A DNA stretch of 54,519 nt from Desulfobacteraceae bacterium UBA2245 (GCA_002347265.1 DDYB01000013.1:87470-141988), one strand, 5' to 3'. Shown: positions 23,229 through 33,094, numbered from the stretch's first letter. Numbers and translations: made by a program. The notes: generated from the letters alone by a model not told the origin.

Positions 23229-26221
23229 ATCAGATCTCCAAAGGGGCGTTTCCAGGCTGCTTTCAGATCATCGACCGCAACCCTGAAAAGAACCTGCCGG
23301 TTCAGTCCGCAAATCTCCAGATCCGCTTTTTCGGTGACATTGCCGATGTGCGCGCAGGGAAGGCCTTCAAACAGCTTCTCAAACGCCTCACCGGACTCGG
23401 GAGGAACCGTCGCGATAAACCGGCCCGCGGATTCGGAAAACAGGATTTTGTCCTCCCTGCTTACACCCTCGACGGGAACACGGCTCAAGTCGGCGGCAAT
23501 GCCCAGGTTGCCTCCCATGGCCGTCATGGCCAGGTGTACGCCCAGTCCTCCCCGGTAAATGCCGTGAATTGAGGCGACGAGCTGTTTTTCAACGGCCAGG
23601 CTCAATGCACGGTACAGCCGCTTGAAGGGCTCTGGAAACACCTGCGGCACAAGGGAACCCAGGTGCCCCAGATGTTCATAGTACTCGGATGCGCCGAGTT
23701 CATTGCGGGTGACGCCCAGGACATAGACCCGGTCGCCGGCCGCCTTGCAATCCATGGTCACGCACAGGGAAACATCCTCGATCACCCCCGTGGCCGAGAA
23801 CTGAAGCGTCGGCAGCGCGGAAACCTTGTGCATCTCGCCATACCGGCCTTCCAGATAACCGTCCACGTACATGCTGTCCTTGCCGGAGAGCAGCGGAATG
23901 CCGTAATCCAGGCAAAGGTCTCGAAGCGCGTTGCAGGAACGGACCAGCTGGGCGGCCTTGAATTTTCCGTCCGGATTTTCCGTGGGGTGGTACTGGATAT
24001 TGGGCCAGCAGAAATTATCCACCCCGCCGATGTGCTCCAGACCGCCGCCGACGGCGATCAGGCGACGGACAGCCTCGTCGATGGTGCAGGTGGTCATGTG
24101 ATAGGCGTCTATCGCCGAATAGGCGGGAAGCAGTGCCTGGGAAAATGCAAGGCCTTTCATGGAATCCAGAACGGGCCGTATGACCGCGGCATCGGTGTTG
24201 CAATCCCGGTCAACGCCCACCAGGGGCTTGATGACGCTGGTTCCCTGCACCTCGTGGTCGTACTGGCGGATGATCCATTCCCTGGAGCATATATTGGGAC
24301 GGGCCATCATATCGCAGAGGAGCGCGGCATAATCCACCGGCGCTTTCAAGGCCGGTTCGACCAGCCCGCGCATCGCGGGCGGCAGCCAGTGGGCCTCGAA
24401 CTCCCATTGGGGAAATCCCGCTGTGACCAGGTCCAGATCCACATAAGCGCAGGTCTTTCCCTCATAGGTGATGTGAAGCTTTCCGGAATCCGTATACCGG
24501 CCGATCACCGTGCTTTCCACGGCATGCTTTGCGGACAGCTCCATGAACCGGTCCAGATCCTTCGGATCCACGGCCACCGTCATGCGTTCCTGGGACTCGG
24601 AAATCCAGATCTCCCACTGATCCAGGCCCTCGTATTTGAGAGGAACCTTTTCAAGCTCGATCTCGCACCCGTTGCTGAAACGCGCGGACTCTCCGATGGA
24701 CGACGACAGCCCGCCGCCGCCGTTATCCGTAATAAACCGGATCATCCCCTGATCCCTTGCCTCGAGCAGAAAATCATGCATCTTTTTCTGTGTGTACGGA
24801 TCACCGATCTGAACATGACCGGCCGGCGTGTTTTCCGAAAACACCTCCGAGGAGGCGGTCACGCCGTGAATGCCGTCCTTGCCCACCCGGCCGCCGCACA
24901 TGATCGCCAACTGCCCGGGTTCGGTCCGCTTCTGCTCGGCCGGTTCCCCGTTGACAAAGGCCGGCATGATGCCCAGGGCGGTGACAAACACCAGACATTT
25001 TCCCATGTACCCGGAATGGAAATACACCTGCCCGAAGGGCGTGGGAATGCCGCTTTTATTGCCCCCGTCCCGAACCCCCTCGATCACGCCGTCCAGCAGG
25101 CGGCGGGGGTGCAGCCTGGGTTTGAGCGGTCCGTCGTAATCGCGCAGCCCGGTGCAGAACCCGTAGCTTCCCATGATGAGCTTCGATCCCAGGCCGGTTC
25201 CCATAGGATCGCGGTACACGCCGACAATGCCCGTGATGGCGCCGCCGTAAGCCTCCATGTTGGATGGTGAATTATGGGTCTCGCCGGTGATCACGTAGTA
25301 ATGTCCCTCGTCAAAACGGCCGGCGCCGGCATTGTCCCAGAGAACCGAAATGACCCAGTCCTTTTGTTGCTGAAGCGTCAGGGTCGGATCCTTGATGCAG
25401 GTCTTGAAGAGGTTGTCCGCCTCGTCGGCGTAGCCGGTTTCCAGATCACGGTACAGGAATCGCCCCTGAAAGGTGTTGTGATTGCAATGATCGCTTCTGG
25501 CCTGGGAGATGTATTCGAGTTCCACGTCGGTAGGATCGCCGAGCCCGACCTTTTCCCGCTCGGCCCGAACCTTCGGATCGAGAAAATAGGCCCGGATAAC
25601 GGGAATGTCGTTTGGGTTCAGGGCCAGATTTCTTTCATCGCTGATCTTCTGTAAGATCTCGTTGGTGGCGATGGGCAGGCTGGTGACCGTGGGCCGGTGA
25701 TTCAGGACGACTTTGGGCACAATGATGCCGATGCCGTTTCGAGGATCCCAGGTGTTTCTGGAGAATATCTTCCACTGCTGAATAATGTCGTTGGCCAGAA
25801 GTGACCCGGCGAGCCTCTCCATGGTCTTCAGGTCCAGCCCTTCTCCCTTCAGACAATAGCGTTTGGAAGTATAGACGGCTTCATCCGGCGACATCCGGAT
25901 GCCCAGAATGTCTTCAATGGCCTCTCTGGCCGTTGCACCCGCGTTGTCTTTCACACCGGGCCGCAAACCGATCCAGATCATCCAGTCGGCATCCACCGGC
26001 AGGGGATCATAGGAGGATATCTGCGTCACGGGATTGGTAAAGACCTCGCGGCGAACGGCCTCCAGCTGTGCGGCCGACAGCGTCGCGTCGATGGTCACCA
26101 CGCGAATGGTCCGCACCTCCGACAGCTCGATGCCGAAATAGGCTTTCGCCTTTTGCCGAACGCTCTGTCCCTCGGCATCATGCTGATCCGGTTTTATCGT
26201 TATTTCAAGTCTGTACGGCAT
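23225..26221 (-). CDS. purL: phosphoribosylformylglycinamidine synthase, PurL with fused PurS-like N-terminus
   Basis: ATP-dependent FGAM synthase of 998 residues. The first 150 or so residues (LEITIKPDQHDAEGQSV...) correspond to the PurS-like domain found in large PurL, followed by the linker and two AIR-synthase-like halves. The segment GETHNSPSNMEAYGGAITG is the family signature, and DNGGGGLSSSIGE and GGLGVHLAMTAMGGNLG mark the two halves. It lacks the glutaminase domain, supplied by PurQ next door. It follows rseP after 54 bases on the same strand, an uncommon partner for the membrane-biogenesis genes upstream. Confidence 0.95.
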   Translation of the reverse strand: MPYRLEITIKPDQHDAEGQSVRQKAKAYFGIELSEVRTIRVVTIDATLSAAQLEAVRREVFTNPVTQISSYDPLPVDADWMIWIGLRPGVKDNAGATAREAIEDILGIRMSPDEAVYTSKRYCLKGEGLDLKTMERLAGSLLANDIIQQWKIFSRNTWDPRNGIGIIVPKVVLNHRPTVTSLPIATNEILQKISDERNLALNPNDIPVIRAYFLDPKVRAEREKVGLGDPTDVELEYISQARSDHCNHNTFQGRFLYRDLETGYADEADNLFKTCIKDPTLTLQQQKDWVISVLWDNAGAGRFDEGHYYVITGETHNSPSNMEAYGGAITGIVGVYRDPMGTGLGSKLIMGSYGFCTGLRDYDGPLKPRLHPRRLLDGVIEGVRDGGNKSGIPTPFGQVYFHSGYMGKCLVFVTALGIMPAFVNGEPAEQKRTEPGQLAIMCGGRVGKDGIHGVTASSEVFSENTPAGHVQIGDPYTQKKMHDFLLEARDQGMIRFITDNGGGGLSSSIGESARFSNGCEIELEKVPLKYEGLDQWEIWISESQERMTVAVDPKDLDRFMELSAKHAVESTVIGRYTDSGKLHITYEGKTCAYVDLDLVTAGFPQWEFEAHWLPPAMRGLVEPALKAPVDYAALLCDMMARPNICSREWIIRQYDHEVQGTSVIKPLVGVDRDCNTDAAVIRPVLDSMKGLAFSQALLPAYSAIDAYHMTTCTIDEAVRRLIAVGGGLEHIGGVDNFCWPNIQYHPTENPDGKFKAAQLVRSCNALRDLCLDYGIPLLSGKDSMYVDGYLEGRYGEMHKVSALPTLQFSATGVIEDVSLCVTMDCKAAGDRVYVLGVTRNELGASEYYEHLGHLGSLVPQVFPEPFKRLYRALSLAVEKQLVASIHGIYRGGLGVHLAMTAMGGNLGIAADLSRVPVEGVSREDKILFSESAGRFIATVPPESGEAFEKLFEGLPCAHIGNVTEKADLEICGLNRQVLFRVAVDDLKAAWKRPFGDLI

Positions 26222-26275
26222 GGCATCTCACAAACCCAATCCGGCAGCTGCGCCCATCCACAAGCGGCCTGGCTG

Positions 26276-27346
26276 CTACCAGTTAAAAACCAGGCGGGCA
26301 ATATCGTTGTACATCACATAAACCATCAGCAAAATCAACAGGGCAATGCCGATCTGCTGTGCAATTTCTCTTGCCCGCATATTGACCGGACGGCCGGTAA
26401 CCGCTTCGACCAGAAAGAAAAGCAAATGACCGCCGTCCAGCACGGGAATGGGCAGAAAATTCAGAACCCCCAGGTTGACGCTGAGCAGCGCGATAAAAAA
26501 CATCAGATTGGCAAAGCCCTGCCTGGCATGCTCTCCGGCCATCTCGGCGATCATGATCGGCCCCCCGATGGTCTTGGAGGACAGGGTGCCCTGCACGATC
26601 TTGACGATGCTCAACAGGGTCAGTTTGGTAATCTGGTATGTCTGAACCAGGCTTTCGGATAAGGCCTGCACCGGATTCAGATCCCGGGAGAACGTATCGC
26701 CGGAAGCCCCGATTCCGATCACATAGCGCTCGACATCTTCTCCGAAAAGATTTTTCGTTGCCTTCATTTCCGGCGTTACCGTCAGGTCCAGCGTGGCATC
26801 GCCTCTTTGAATTCTGAGGTCCAGCGACTTTCCCCGGCTTTCGGTAATCAGTCTGGCCATCTGCTCCCAGCTTTGAATCTCGTTGCCGTCGACGGCCGTA
26901 ACCAGGTCCCCCTTGCTGATGCCGGCCCGGTCCGCAGGGCTGTCTTTCAGGACCTCGCCGATCGAAGGCTTCACCACGAAGGATCCGTAGATCAGAAAAA
27001 GAAAGAAGAACAGCACAACGGCCAGCAGGAAATTAAACAGCGGGCCTGCGGCCACAATCCCCATGCGCTTTAAAACATGCTTGTGGGTAAAGGACAGGGG
27101 AAGATTCTCGGGTGTAATCGGCGCGTCGGGCTCCTCCCCCACCATCTTGACGTATCCGCCCAGCGGAATCGCGGAAACCCGGTAGTCGGTAATGCCGATC
27201 TTTTTTCCGAAAATTTTGGGCCCGAACCCTAAGGAAAAACGCTCCACACCCACGCCGAAAAGTCTGGCGAAAAGGAAATGGCCCAACTCGTGGACAAAGA
27301 TCAGAACACCCAACACAATGATAAAAGCAAAGATACTGGTACCCAT
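26276..27346 (-). CDS. rseP: RseP-type site-2 zinc metalloprotease
   Basis: Inner-membrane intramembrane protease of 356 residues. The zinc site HELGH is in the first helix (residues about 20-24), and the third ligand region reads PVLDGGHLLFF near the C-terminus. A single PDZ domain occupies about residues 120-200 (KGDLVTAVDGNEIQSW). E. coli RseP has two PDZ domains. In E. coli it cleaves the anti-sigma factor RseA and clears signal peptides; the substrate here is unknown. It lies six bases after dxr. Confidence 0.93.
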   Translation of the reverse strand: MGTSIFAFIIVLGVLIFVHELGHFLFARLFGVGVERFSLGFGPKIFGKKIGITDYRVSAIPLGGYVKMVGEEPDAPITPENLPLSFTHKHVLKRMGIVAAGPLFNFLLAVVLFFFLFLIYGSFVVKPSIGEVLKDSPADRAGISKGDLVTAVDGNEIQSWEQMARLITESRGKSLDLRIQRGDATLDLTVTPEMKATKNLFGEDVERYVIGIGASGDTFSRDLNPVQALSESLVQTYQITKLTLLSIVKIVQGTLSSKTIGGPIMIAEMAGEHARQGFANLMFFIALLSVNLGVLNFLPIPVLDGGHLLFFLVEAVTGRPVNMRAREIAQQIGIALLILLMVYVMYNDIARLVFNW

Positions 27347-27352
27347 AATTAT

Positions 27353-28552
27353 TTACCGTTTTTCACCGGACTGAGGCGGGTCCGTTTCAAGTATGATGCT
27401 TCGGGCCTGATTCCTCGCCCATGCATCCGCATGCAGAATATCGGAAAGTTCCGGTTGCAGCAGCGCCGAATGCACCGACAGGGTCCGGCGGATCACGTCG
27501 GCAATGTCGCAAAACCCGATGCGCTCATTCAGAAAAGCCTCCACAGCCATCTCGTTGGCGGCATTTAAAACCGCCGGCAGCGTTCCGCCCGTATCGCAGG
27601 CCTCACAGGCGAGCTTCAGGCAGGGAAACTTTTCCAGATCCGGCGCCTGAAAGGTCAGCGCCATGCCGGCAAAGTCCGGCAGGGGCATGCCCAGCGGAAG
27701 ACGCCGGGGATAGGACAGCGCATAGGCGATGGCGGCGGTCATATCCGGAACGCCCATCTGGGCGATCATCGAGCCGTCCTGATAAGAAACCATCGAGTGC
27801 ACAATGCTCTGCGGATGAATCACCACCTCGATCCGGCTCCGGGGCACCGCAAAGAGGTGTTTGGCTTCGATGACTTCCAGGCCTTTGTTCATCAGGGTTG
27901 CCGAATCGATGGAAATTTTTTTGCCCATCCGCCAGGTCGGATGATTCAGGGCGTCGGCCACCGCAACATTCTTAAACGCTTCGAGGGGCCGGTTCAGAAG
28001 CGGGCCTCCCGAAGCGGTCAGGTGGATTCTGCTCAGATCCTTGCGTCGATGTCCTTTGAGACATTGAAAAATCGCGCTGTGCTCGCTGTCAACCGGAAGG
28101 ATGCGAACGCCTTTTTCCGCGGCGCGCCGCATCACGATCTCACCGGCCATCACCAGGGTTTCCTTGTTGGCAAGGGCGATATCCTTTCCGGCTTCAATAG
28201 CGGTCAGCGTCGGCATCAGCCCGGCGGCCCCGACCATGGCGCCGACGACCATGTCCACCGGTTCGCACAAAACGGCCGCACGGTATCCTGCTTCTCCGAA
28301 GAGAATCCTGACCCGGCTTTCGGGAACCAGCTTTCGAAGTTTTTCGGCGCCCTGCGCGTCATACGTCACGGCGACCTGCGGATCATGGATCTGAATCTGT
28401 CGGGCAAGCAGCTGCAGGTTATGTGCGGCGGCCAGCGCCGTCACCGAGAACCGGTCACGAAACCGCTCAACGATTTTCAGCGTCTTGCAGCCGATCGTGC
28501 CGGTGGAGCCCAGTATGGTCAGATGTTTTTTCATCAGCAGCCGGTTTGTCAT
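27353..28552 (-). CDS. dxr: 1-deoxy-D-xylulose 5-phosphate reductoisomerase
   Basis: Second enzyme of the methylerythritol phosphate route to isoprenoids, converting DXP to MEP with NADPH. The protein has 399 residues. The NADPH-binding start is LGSTGTIGCKTL, and catalytic-region blocks are VDSEHSAIFQCL and TASGGPLLNRPL, with ATLMNKGLEVIEA following. The start at 28552 overlaps the cdsA stop by ATGA; a second ATG six codons on is also possible. The gene lies between cdsA and rseP, as in many proteobacteria. Confidence 0.95.
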   Translation of the reverse strand: MTNRLLMKKHLTILGSTGTIGCKTLKIVERFRDRFSVTALAAAHNLQLLARQIQIHDPQVAVTYDAQGAEKLRKLVPESRVRILFGEAGYRAAVLCEPVDMVVGAMVGAAGLMPTLTAIEAGKDIALANKETLVMAGEIVMRRAAEKGVRILPVDSEHSAIFQCLKGHRRKDLSRIHLTASGGPLLNRPLEAFKNVAVADALNHPTWRMGKKISIDSATLMNKGLEVIEAKHLFAVPRSRIEVVIHPQSIVHSMVSYQDGSMIAQMGVPDMTAAIAYALSYPRRLPLGMPLPDFAGMALTFQAPDLEKFPCLKLACEACDTGGTLPAVLNAANEMAVEAFLNERIGFCDIADVIRRTLSVHSALLQPELSDILHADAWARNQARSIILETDPPQSGEKR

Positions 28553-29358
28553 CCTGCAAGGGATTGAAGCATATAGGCCGCGGCAGCGGCGAAAAGCAGC
28601 GCATCAATCCGGTCCAGAAGCCCGCCGTGGCCCGGCAGAAGCCTTCCGGAATCCTTGACTCCAGCGGTGCGCTTGAGAACGGACTCAAAAAGATCCCCTG
28701 CCTGTCCGGCAATTCCGATGCACAGTATGCCCGCGAGCGCCGCGCCCCACGCCAGATCCGGCAGAAGCAGAACCTTGAAAATACCACCGACGACCAGGTT
28801 GGCAAGAAGTCCGCCGGCCGCGCCCTCGACCGTCTTGTTGGGACTGACCGATGGGCAGAGTTTGCGCCGGCCCCAGCGGGTGCCCGCGTAAAACGCGCCG
28901 ACATCGCCGGCGAACACCACGGCCAGCAGAAAAAATATCCAGTAAATCCCCTGAGGATGATTGCGCAGCAACACCAGAAAGGACAGAAGCAGGCCGATAT
29001 AAAGCACACCGGCAAGCTGCTTCATTGCCTGCGGCACGACGTCGTTTTGATATCGGAAAACAAGGACGGCAACAAAACCCGTACCGATGACATTCAGCGC
29101 CAGAGCGCCGATCACCCATTGCAGAACATGGGTCAAGGCCGCCGCAATCAGCATCAGACCGCCTATTCCTCCCCAGATGCGCATCAACAGGTTCGGCTCC
29201 ATATCCGAAGCAGGGAAAACCATTCGGTAATATTCCAAAAGGGAGAGAATATAAATAAGGGCTATAAATGCGGCAAACAGCAGGGGATCTGTCTCCAGTA
29301 TGAGCCATATCAGAAGGGGAAGTGCGACAATACTCGTGATCCAGCGTTGCATGTGCAT
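28549..29358 (-). CDS. cdsA: phosphatidate cytidylyltransferase CdsA
   Basis: Inner-membrane enzyme making CDP-diacylglycerol, the precursor of phospholipids. About 269 residues with roughly eight helices. The family signature is present near the C-terminus as KRTAGVKDSGRLLPGHGGLLDRIDA (split here: KRTAGVKDSG then LLPGHGGLLDRIDA), carrying the acidic catalytic residues. The start at 29358 is taken because the protein becomes hydrophobic at once (QRWITSIVALPLL); ATG at 29352 is an alternative. The region upstream to 29434 is a 75-base gap after uppS. Confidence 0.93.
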   Translation of the reverse strand: MHMQRWITSIVALPLLIWLILETDPLLFAAFIALIYILSLLEYYRMVFPASDMEPNLLMRIWGGIGGLMLIAAALTHVLQWVIGALALNVIGTGFVAVLVFRYQNDVVPQAMKQLAGVLYIGLLLSFLVLLRNHPQGIYWIFFLLAVVFAGDVGAFYAGTRWGRRKLCPSVSPNKTVEGAAGGLLANLVVGGIFKVLLLPDLAWGAALAGILCIGIAGQAGDLFESVLKRTAGVKDSGRLLPGHGGLLDRIDALLFAAAAAYMLQSLAG

Positions 29359-29433
29359 GGTAAAACCGCCGTTCTGCGTCACCGGATTCGGTGATTGGGT
29401 AAACACCCGGAACAAAATCAGGTCGAACGGCAG

Positions 29434-30177
29434 CTATACCTTTCCGAACCTGCGTTCCCGGCGTTGAAAATCCTTGAGTATGGAAACGAACTCGGCCTCG
29501 CCGAAATCCGGCCACAGTGTGTCCGTTACCACGATTTCCGAGTAGGCCATCTGCCACAGCAGAAAATTGCTGATCCGCATCTCTCCGCTGGTTCGAATCA
29601 TCAGGTCCGGATCCGGAATGCCCCGCGTATACAGGTGATCCTGAACGATCTCAGGCGAGACGTCTTCGGGAAGCAGCCTTCCTTCTTTGACCTCCCGGGC
29701 GATCTCTTGAACCGCCTTCACGATTTCAGACCGGCCCCCGTAGCTTAAAGCCAGATTCAGCAGCATGCCCGTGCAGTGTTCGGTGGCGTGCGAAACCTCC
29801 CTGAGCACTTGTTGAATATCATCCGGCAGCCGCTCCACCTGACCGATGGCATTGAGTCGAATGTTGCTGGAGAGCATCTCCTGCTTTTCGCCGGCCAGAA
29901 ACTTTTTCAAAAGGCTCATCAACGCCATGACTTCCGATTTCGGACGCTGCCAGTTTTCCGTTGAAAACGCGTAGAGCGTCAATACCGGAATGCCGATTCC
30001 GCGGCAGGTCCGCACGATTTCCCGAACCACGTCCGCACCTTTTTCGTGGCCCCGGATCCGGTTGAGAAGGCGTTTTTTAGCCCAGCGGCCGTTTCCATCC
30101 ATGATAACGGCCACATGGCGGGGCAGTTTGTCGCGGTCAAGATCCGTGAGACCCGATGGCGCCGCCTTAGAATTCAA
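29434..30177 (-). CDS. uppS: isoprenyl transferase (undecaprenyl diphosphate synthase)
   Basis: Cytoplasmic cis-prenyltransferase making undecaprenyl diphosphate for wall and O-antigen synthesis. The first catalytic block is HVAVIMDGNGRWAKKR with the key Asp, and later blocks are YAFSTENW and DLMIRTSGEMRISNFLLWQ. No ATG lies at a sensible place; the frame extends back into frr. A TTG at 30177, which overlaps the last codons of frr, gives 247 residues, the usual length, and follows GAGAAAGAG. The start is therefore inferred, with translational coupling to frr. Confidence 0.92.
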   Translation of the reverse strand: MNSKAAPSGLTDLDRDKLPRHVAVIMDGNGRWAKKRLLNRIRGHEKGADVVREIVRTCRGIGIPVLTLYAFSTENWQRPKSEVMALMSLLKKFLAGEKQEMLSSNIRLNAIGQVERLPDDIQQVLREVSHATEHCTGMLLNLALSYGGRSEIVKAVQEIAREVKEGRLLPEDVSPEIVQDHLYTRGIPDPDLMIRTSGEMRISNFLLWQMAYSEIVVTDTLWPDFGEAEFVSILKDFQRRERRFGKV

Positions 30178-30724
30178 GGATCTCTTTCTCTTTGCGTTTA
30201 TATATGTCGTCGATCTTCCGGATGTGCTCGTCGGTGATTTTCTGAACCTGCTCCTGGGCCTTGAAAGCCTCGTCCTCGGCCACATCGCCGTCTTTTTTGA
30301 GGCCCTTGATCAATTCGTTGCAGTCCCGCCGGACATTCCGGACGGCCACCTTGTATTCTTCACAGGTTTTGTTCACCACCTTGACCAGCTCCTTGCGGCG
30401 CTCCTGCGTGAGCGGGGGAATGGCGATGCGGATAATCTTGCCGTCGTTGGCCGGGGTCAGCCCCAGATCGGATTTCAGGACGGCCTTTTCAATCTCCTTG
30501 ATTGCCGTGGCATCCCATGGCTGAACCGTGATCAACCGGCTTTCAGGAACCGACAGCGATGCGACCTGATTCAAGGGCGTCGAAGTTCCGTAATAGTCCA
30601 CCCGGATGCCGTCCAGAAGCGAAATCGAGGCTCTTCCGGTGCGGACCCTTTTCAGCTCGTTGTTCAGGGCATCGATGCTTTTTGCCATTCTGTCTCTGGC
30701 TTCCTGATAGATCGATTCAATCAT
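30167..30724 (-). CDS. frr: ribosome recycling factor
   Basis: Releases ribosomes from mRNA after termination, together with EF-G. The 185-residue length and segments SIDALNNELKRVRTGRAS and KSDLGLTPANDGKIIRIAIP are diagnostic. AGGAAA precedes the ATG. The gene sits between pyrH and uppS, the standard order in proteobacteria, and its end overlaps the probable uppS start. Confidence 0.97.
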   Translation of the reverse strand: MIESIYQEARDRMAKSIDALNNELKRVRTGRASISLLDGIRVDYYGTSTPLNQVASLSVPESRLITVQPWDATAIKEIEKAVLKSDLGLTPANDGKIIRIAIPPLTQERRKELVKVVNKTCEEYKVAVRNVRRDCNELIKGLKKDGDVAEDEAFKAQEQVQKITDEHIRKIDDIYKRKEKEILEF

Positions 30725-30766
30725 GGCTTTTTCCTGTCAATATAAGGAATTGTGTCAATAGCCGAC

Positions 30767-31492
30767 TCATTCATAAGCATGAACGAGCCGGGTTCCTACC
30801 AACTGACCGCAAACCGCTTTCCGAATATTTCCCCTGGGTTTGAGGTTCAATACCGCCACTGGAAGTTGATTGTCCATCGCCAAAGATATGGCCGTCATGT
30901 CCATCACGTTTAAATGGCGCTCCAGCGCCTCGCGATAGGTAATTTTCCGGATAAACACGGCACCGGGGTGTTTCACCGGATCCGAGTCGTAAATGCCGTC
31001 GACCTTCGTTGCCTTCAGAAGGATCTCCGCCCGGATTTCCTGGGCTCGGAGCACCGCGGCCGTGTCGGTTGTAAAATAGGGATTGCCGGTTCCGGCGGCA
31101 AAAATCACCACCCGCCCCTTTTCCAGATGTCGAACGGCTTTGCGCAGAATAAAAGGCTCGGCCACCGCGTGCATGGCAATGGCCGACTGAACCCGGGTGG
31201 GGATGCCTTTGCTTTCCAGGGCGGCCTGAAGCGCCAGGCTGTTGATCACCGTGGCCAGCATTCCCATATGATCGGCCGGAACCCGTTCCATGCCAAAGGA
31301 AGCGGCGGCAATGCCCCTGAAGATATTGCCGCCGCCGACTACGAGCGCTGTCTGAGTTCCCAGCTTGACAATGGATTCCACCTCATCGGCGACATACCGG
31401 ATCATGTCCGCGCTGATTCCGGAAGTCTGGTTCCCCATCAGGGCTTCGCCGCTGAGTTTCAGCAGAATCCTTGCATACCGGGATTTTTCCAC
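30767..31492 (-). CDS. pyrH: UMP kinase
   Basis: Hexameric cytoplasmic kinase that phosphorylates UMP to UDP. The 241 residues show the amino-acid-kinase fold with LLKLSGEAL at the N-terminus, VVGGGNIFRG, and FAAGTGNPYFTTDTAA. The start codon is GTG, with GGGAG overlapping the tsf stop three bases before it. The product belongs to the conserved rpsB-tsf-pyrH-frr block. Confidence 0.96.
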   Translation of the reverse strand: MEKSRYARILLKLSGEALMGNQTSGISADMIRYVADEVESIVKLGTQTALVVGGGNIFRGIAAASFGMERVPADHMGMLATVINSLALQAALESKGIPTRVQSAIAMHAVAEPFILRKAVRHLEKGRVVIFAAGTGNPYFTTDTAAVLRAQEIRAEILLKATKVDGIYDSDPVKHPGAVFIRKITYREALERHLNVMDMTAISLAMDNQLPVAVLNLKPRGNIRKAVCGQLVGTRLVHAYE

Positions 31493-31495
31493 GGA

Positions 31496-32092
31496 TCACT
31501 CCCCGATTTGAAACCGGACAAACCGTTTGATGACGATATTCTCGCCGGTTCTGCCGATCACCTCATTGAGAATGTCGCTGATGGTTACATTGGGATCCCG
31601 CACATAGGGCTGGGTCAGCAGGCAGCTGTCCTTGAAGAATTTGGCCAGCTTGCCCTCGGCGATCTTCTCCACCATGTTGGCGGGTTTGCCCATTTCCAGA
31701 ACCTGGGCCCGGTAGATTTCCATTTCCCGGTTGATGAGCGCCTCAGGAATGTCTTCCTTTGAGATTCCCACCGGATTGGAGGCCGCTATGTGCATGGCGA
31801 TATTTTTGACAAATTCTTTGAAATCATCCGTCTTGGCCACAAAATCGGTCTCGCAGTTGACCTCCACCAGCACGCCGATCTTGCCCCCCATATGAATATA
31901 CGATTGAATCACGCCCTGACTCATGGATCTTCCAGCCCGCTTCTGGGCGGTGGCCAGGCCTTTCTTTCTCAGAAAATCCACGGCCTTTTCCATATCGCCA
32001 TCGCACTGAGCCAGCGCCTGCTTGCAATCCATCATTCCCGCTCCGGTTTTTTCCCGAAGATCTTTAACCATTCCTGCACTGATCGTCGCCAT
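31496..32092 (-). CDS. tsf: elongation factor Ts
   Basis: Guanine-nucleotide exchange factor for EF-Tu. The N-terminal UBA-like part (VKDLREKTGAGMMDCKQAL) is textbook, followed by VEVNCETDFVAK. At 198 residues it is the short form, lacking much of the second core repeat of the E. coli protein (283), as in many Desulfobacterota and Gram-positive-like short forms. It starts 14 bases after rpsB. Confidence 0.96.
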   Translation of the reverse strand: MATISAGMVKDLREKTGAGMMDCKQALAQCDGDMEKAVDFLRKKGLATAQKRAGRSMSQGVIQSYIHMGGKIGVLVEVNCETDFVAKTDDFKEFVKNIAMHIAASNPVGISKEDIPEALINREMEIYRAQVLEMGKPANMVEKIAEGKLAKFFKDSCLLTQPYVRDPNVTISDILNEVIGRTGENIVIKRFVRFQIGE

Positions 32093-32106
32093 ACCTTCTC
32101 TCCTGT

Positions 32107-32994
32107 CTATTCTTCCGCGATGGTTTCTGAGGATTCAACCGCCTGATCCTGTGCTGCGGTATCGGTGCTGGCTCTTCGAATGATTTCGACAACCGGTCCC
32201 TGCGAACCATCGGCAATCACTTTCCTTTCACCGGGCTTCAGGTCTTCCCGCCCGGCGGGCGCCGTCTCATCCTCCTGGGCCTTATCGACTTCGGCCTGCT
32301 GTTTTTCAGCCAGAAGTTCCCTGCCTTCCATACAGGCGTCGGCGATTCTTGAGGTGATCAACCGGATGGCCCGGATGGCGTCATCGTTTCCGGGAATCGG
32401 GAAATCGACTTCATCGGGATCGCAGTTGGTATCCACGACCGCAACGATGGGAATATTCAAGCGGCGCCCCTCGCGAACGGCAATCGCCTCGTTTTTGGGA
32501 TCAATGACAAACAAAGCGCCCGGAAGGTTGTTCATCGGGCGGATACCCCCCAGGTTTGCATCCAGCTTCACTCTTTCCTTCTCAAGTTTCAGGCGTTCCT
32601 TCTTGGGAAAAAGATTGATGGAACCGTCGATCTGAATGTTATTGAGGTAGTTCAGGCGGTCGATACTCTTTTTGATCGTCTGAAAATTGGTCAGCATGCC
32701 GCCCAGCCACCGGTTATGCACATAGTGCATCTCGCACCGGTTGGATTCTTCGTAGATGGCATCACGGGCCTGCTTCTTGGTGCCGACAAAAAGAACGGAT
32801 TTTCCGTTCGCCACGGTATCCACCACAAAATCATACACCGTCTTGAACATGCGGACGGTCTTTTGAAGATCGATGATGTAGATGCCGTTTCTCGCCCCGA
32901 ATATATAGGGCTTCATCTTGGGATTCCAGCGTTTGGTCTGATGACCGAAATGAACTCCCGCCTCAAGGAGTTCCTTCATCGTAAGGTAAGCCAT
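32107..32994 (-). CDS. rpsB: 30S ribosomal protein S2
   Basis: Small-subunit protein of 295 residues. Core motifs LLEAGVHFGHQTKRWNPKM, HNRWLGGMLTNF and VVDTNCDPDEVDFPIPGNDD are clear. Compared with E. coli (241) it carries an extra C-terminal tail of about 50 residues rich in Glu, Ala and Gln (after about residue 240), low in complexity and probably disordered. AAGGAG lies seven bases before the ATG. A hairpin sits just upstream. Confidence 0.97.
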   Translation of the reverse strand: MAYLTMKELLEAGVHFGHQTKRWNPKMKPYIFGARNGIYIIDLQKTVRMFKTVYDFVVDTVANGKSVLFVGTKKQARDAIYEESNRCEMHYVHNRWLGGMLTNFQTIKKSIDRLNYLNNIQIDGSINLFPKKERLKLEKERVKLDANLGGIRPMNNLPGALFVIDPKNEAIAVREGRRLNIPIVAVVDTNCDPDEVDFPIPGNDDAIRAIRLITSRIADACMEGRELLAEKQQAEVDKAQEDETAPAGREDLKPGERKVIADGSQGPVVEIIRRASTDTAAQDQAVESSETIAEE

Positions 32995-33053
32995 TTTGTT
33001 CTCCTTTTCTCTGGTTTTTTTCCTCCGCCTTCTTCTCCCCCGCTTCCGACTTT

Positions 33054-33087
33054 AAAAAAGCACCTGAAAGCGGGTCCGAAGACGTGC
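33054..33087 (-). terminator. hairpin with T tract between prmC and rpsB
   Basis: On the minus strand GCAC (33087-33084) and GTGC (33063-33060) close a 28-base hairpin followed by six T. The stem is short, so this may be a weak terminator after prmC or part of an rpsB leader. Confidence 0.35.
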
Positions 33088-33094
33088 GTTATAT

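Noticed and set aside
23663..25270. Long plus-strand open frame opposite purL
   Set aside because: Shadow of a strongly conserved purL on the other strand.
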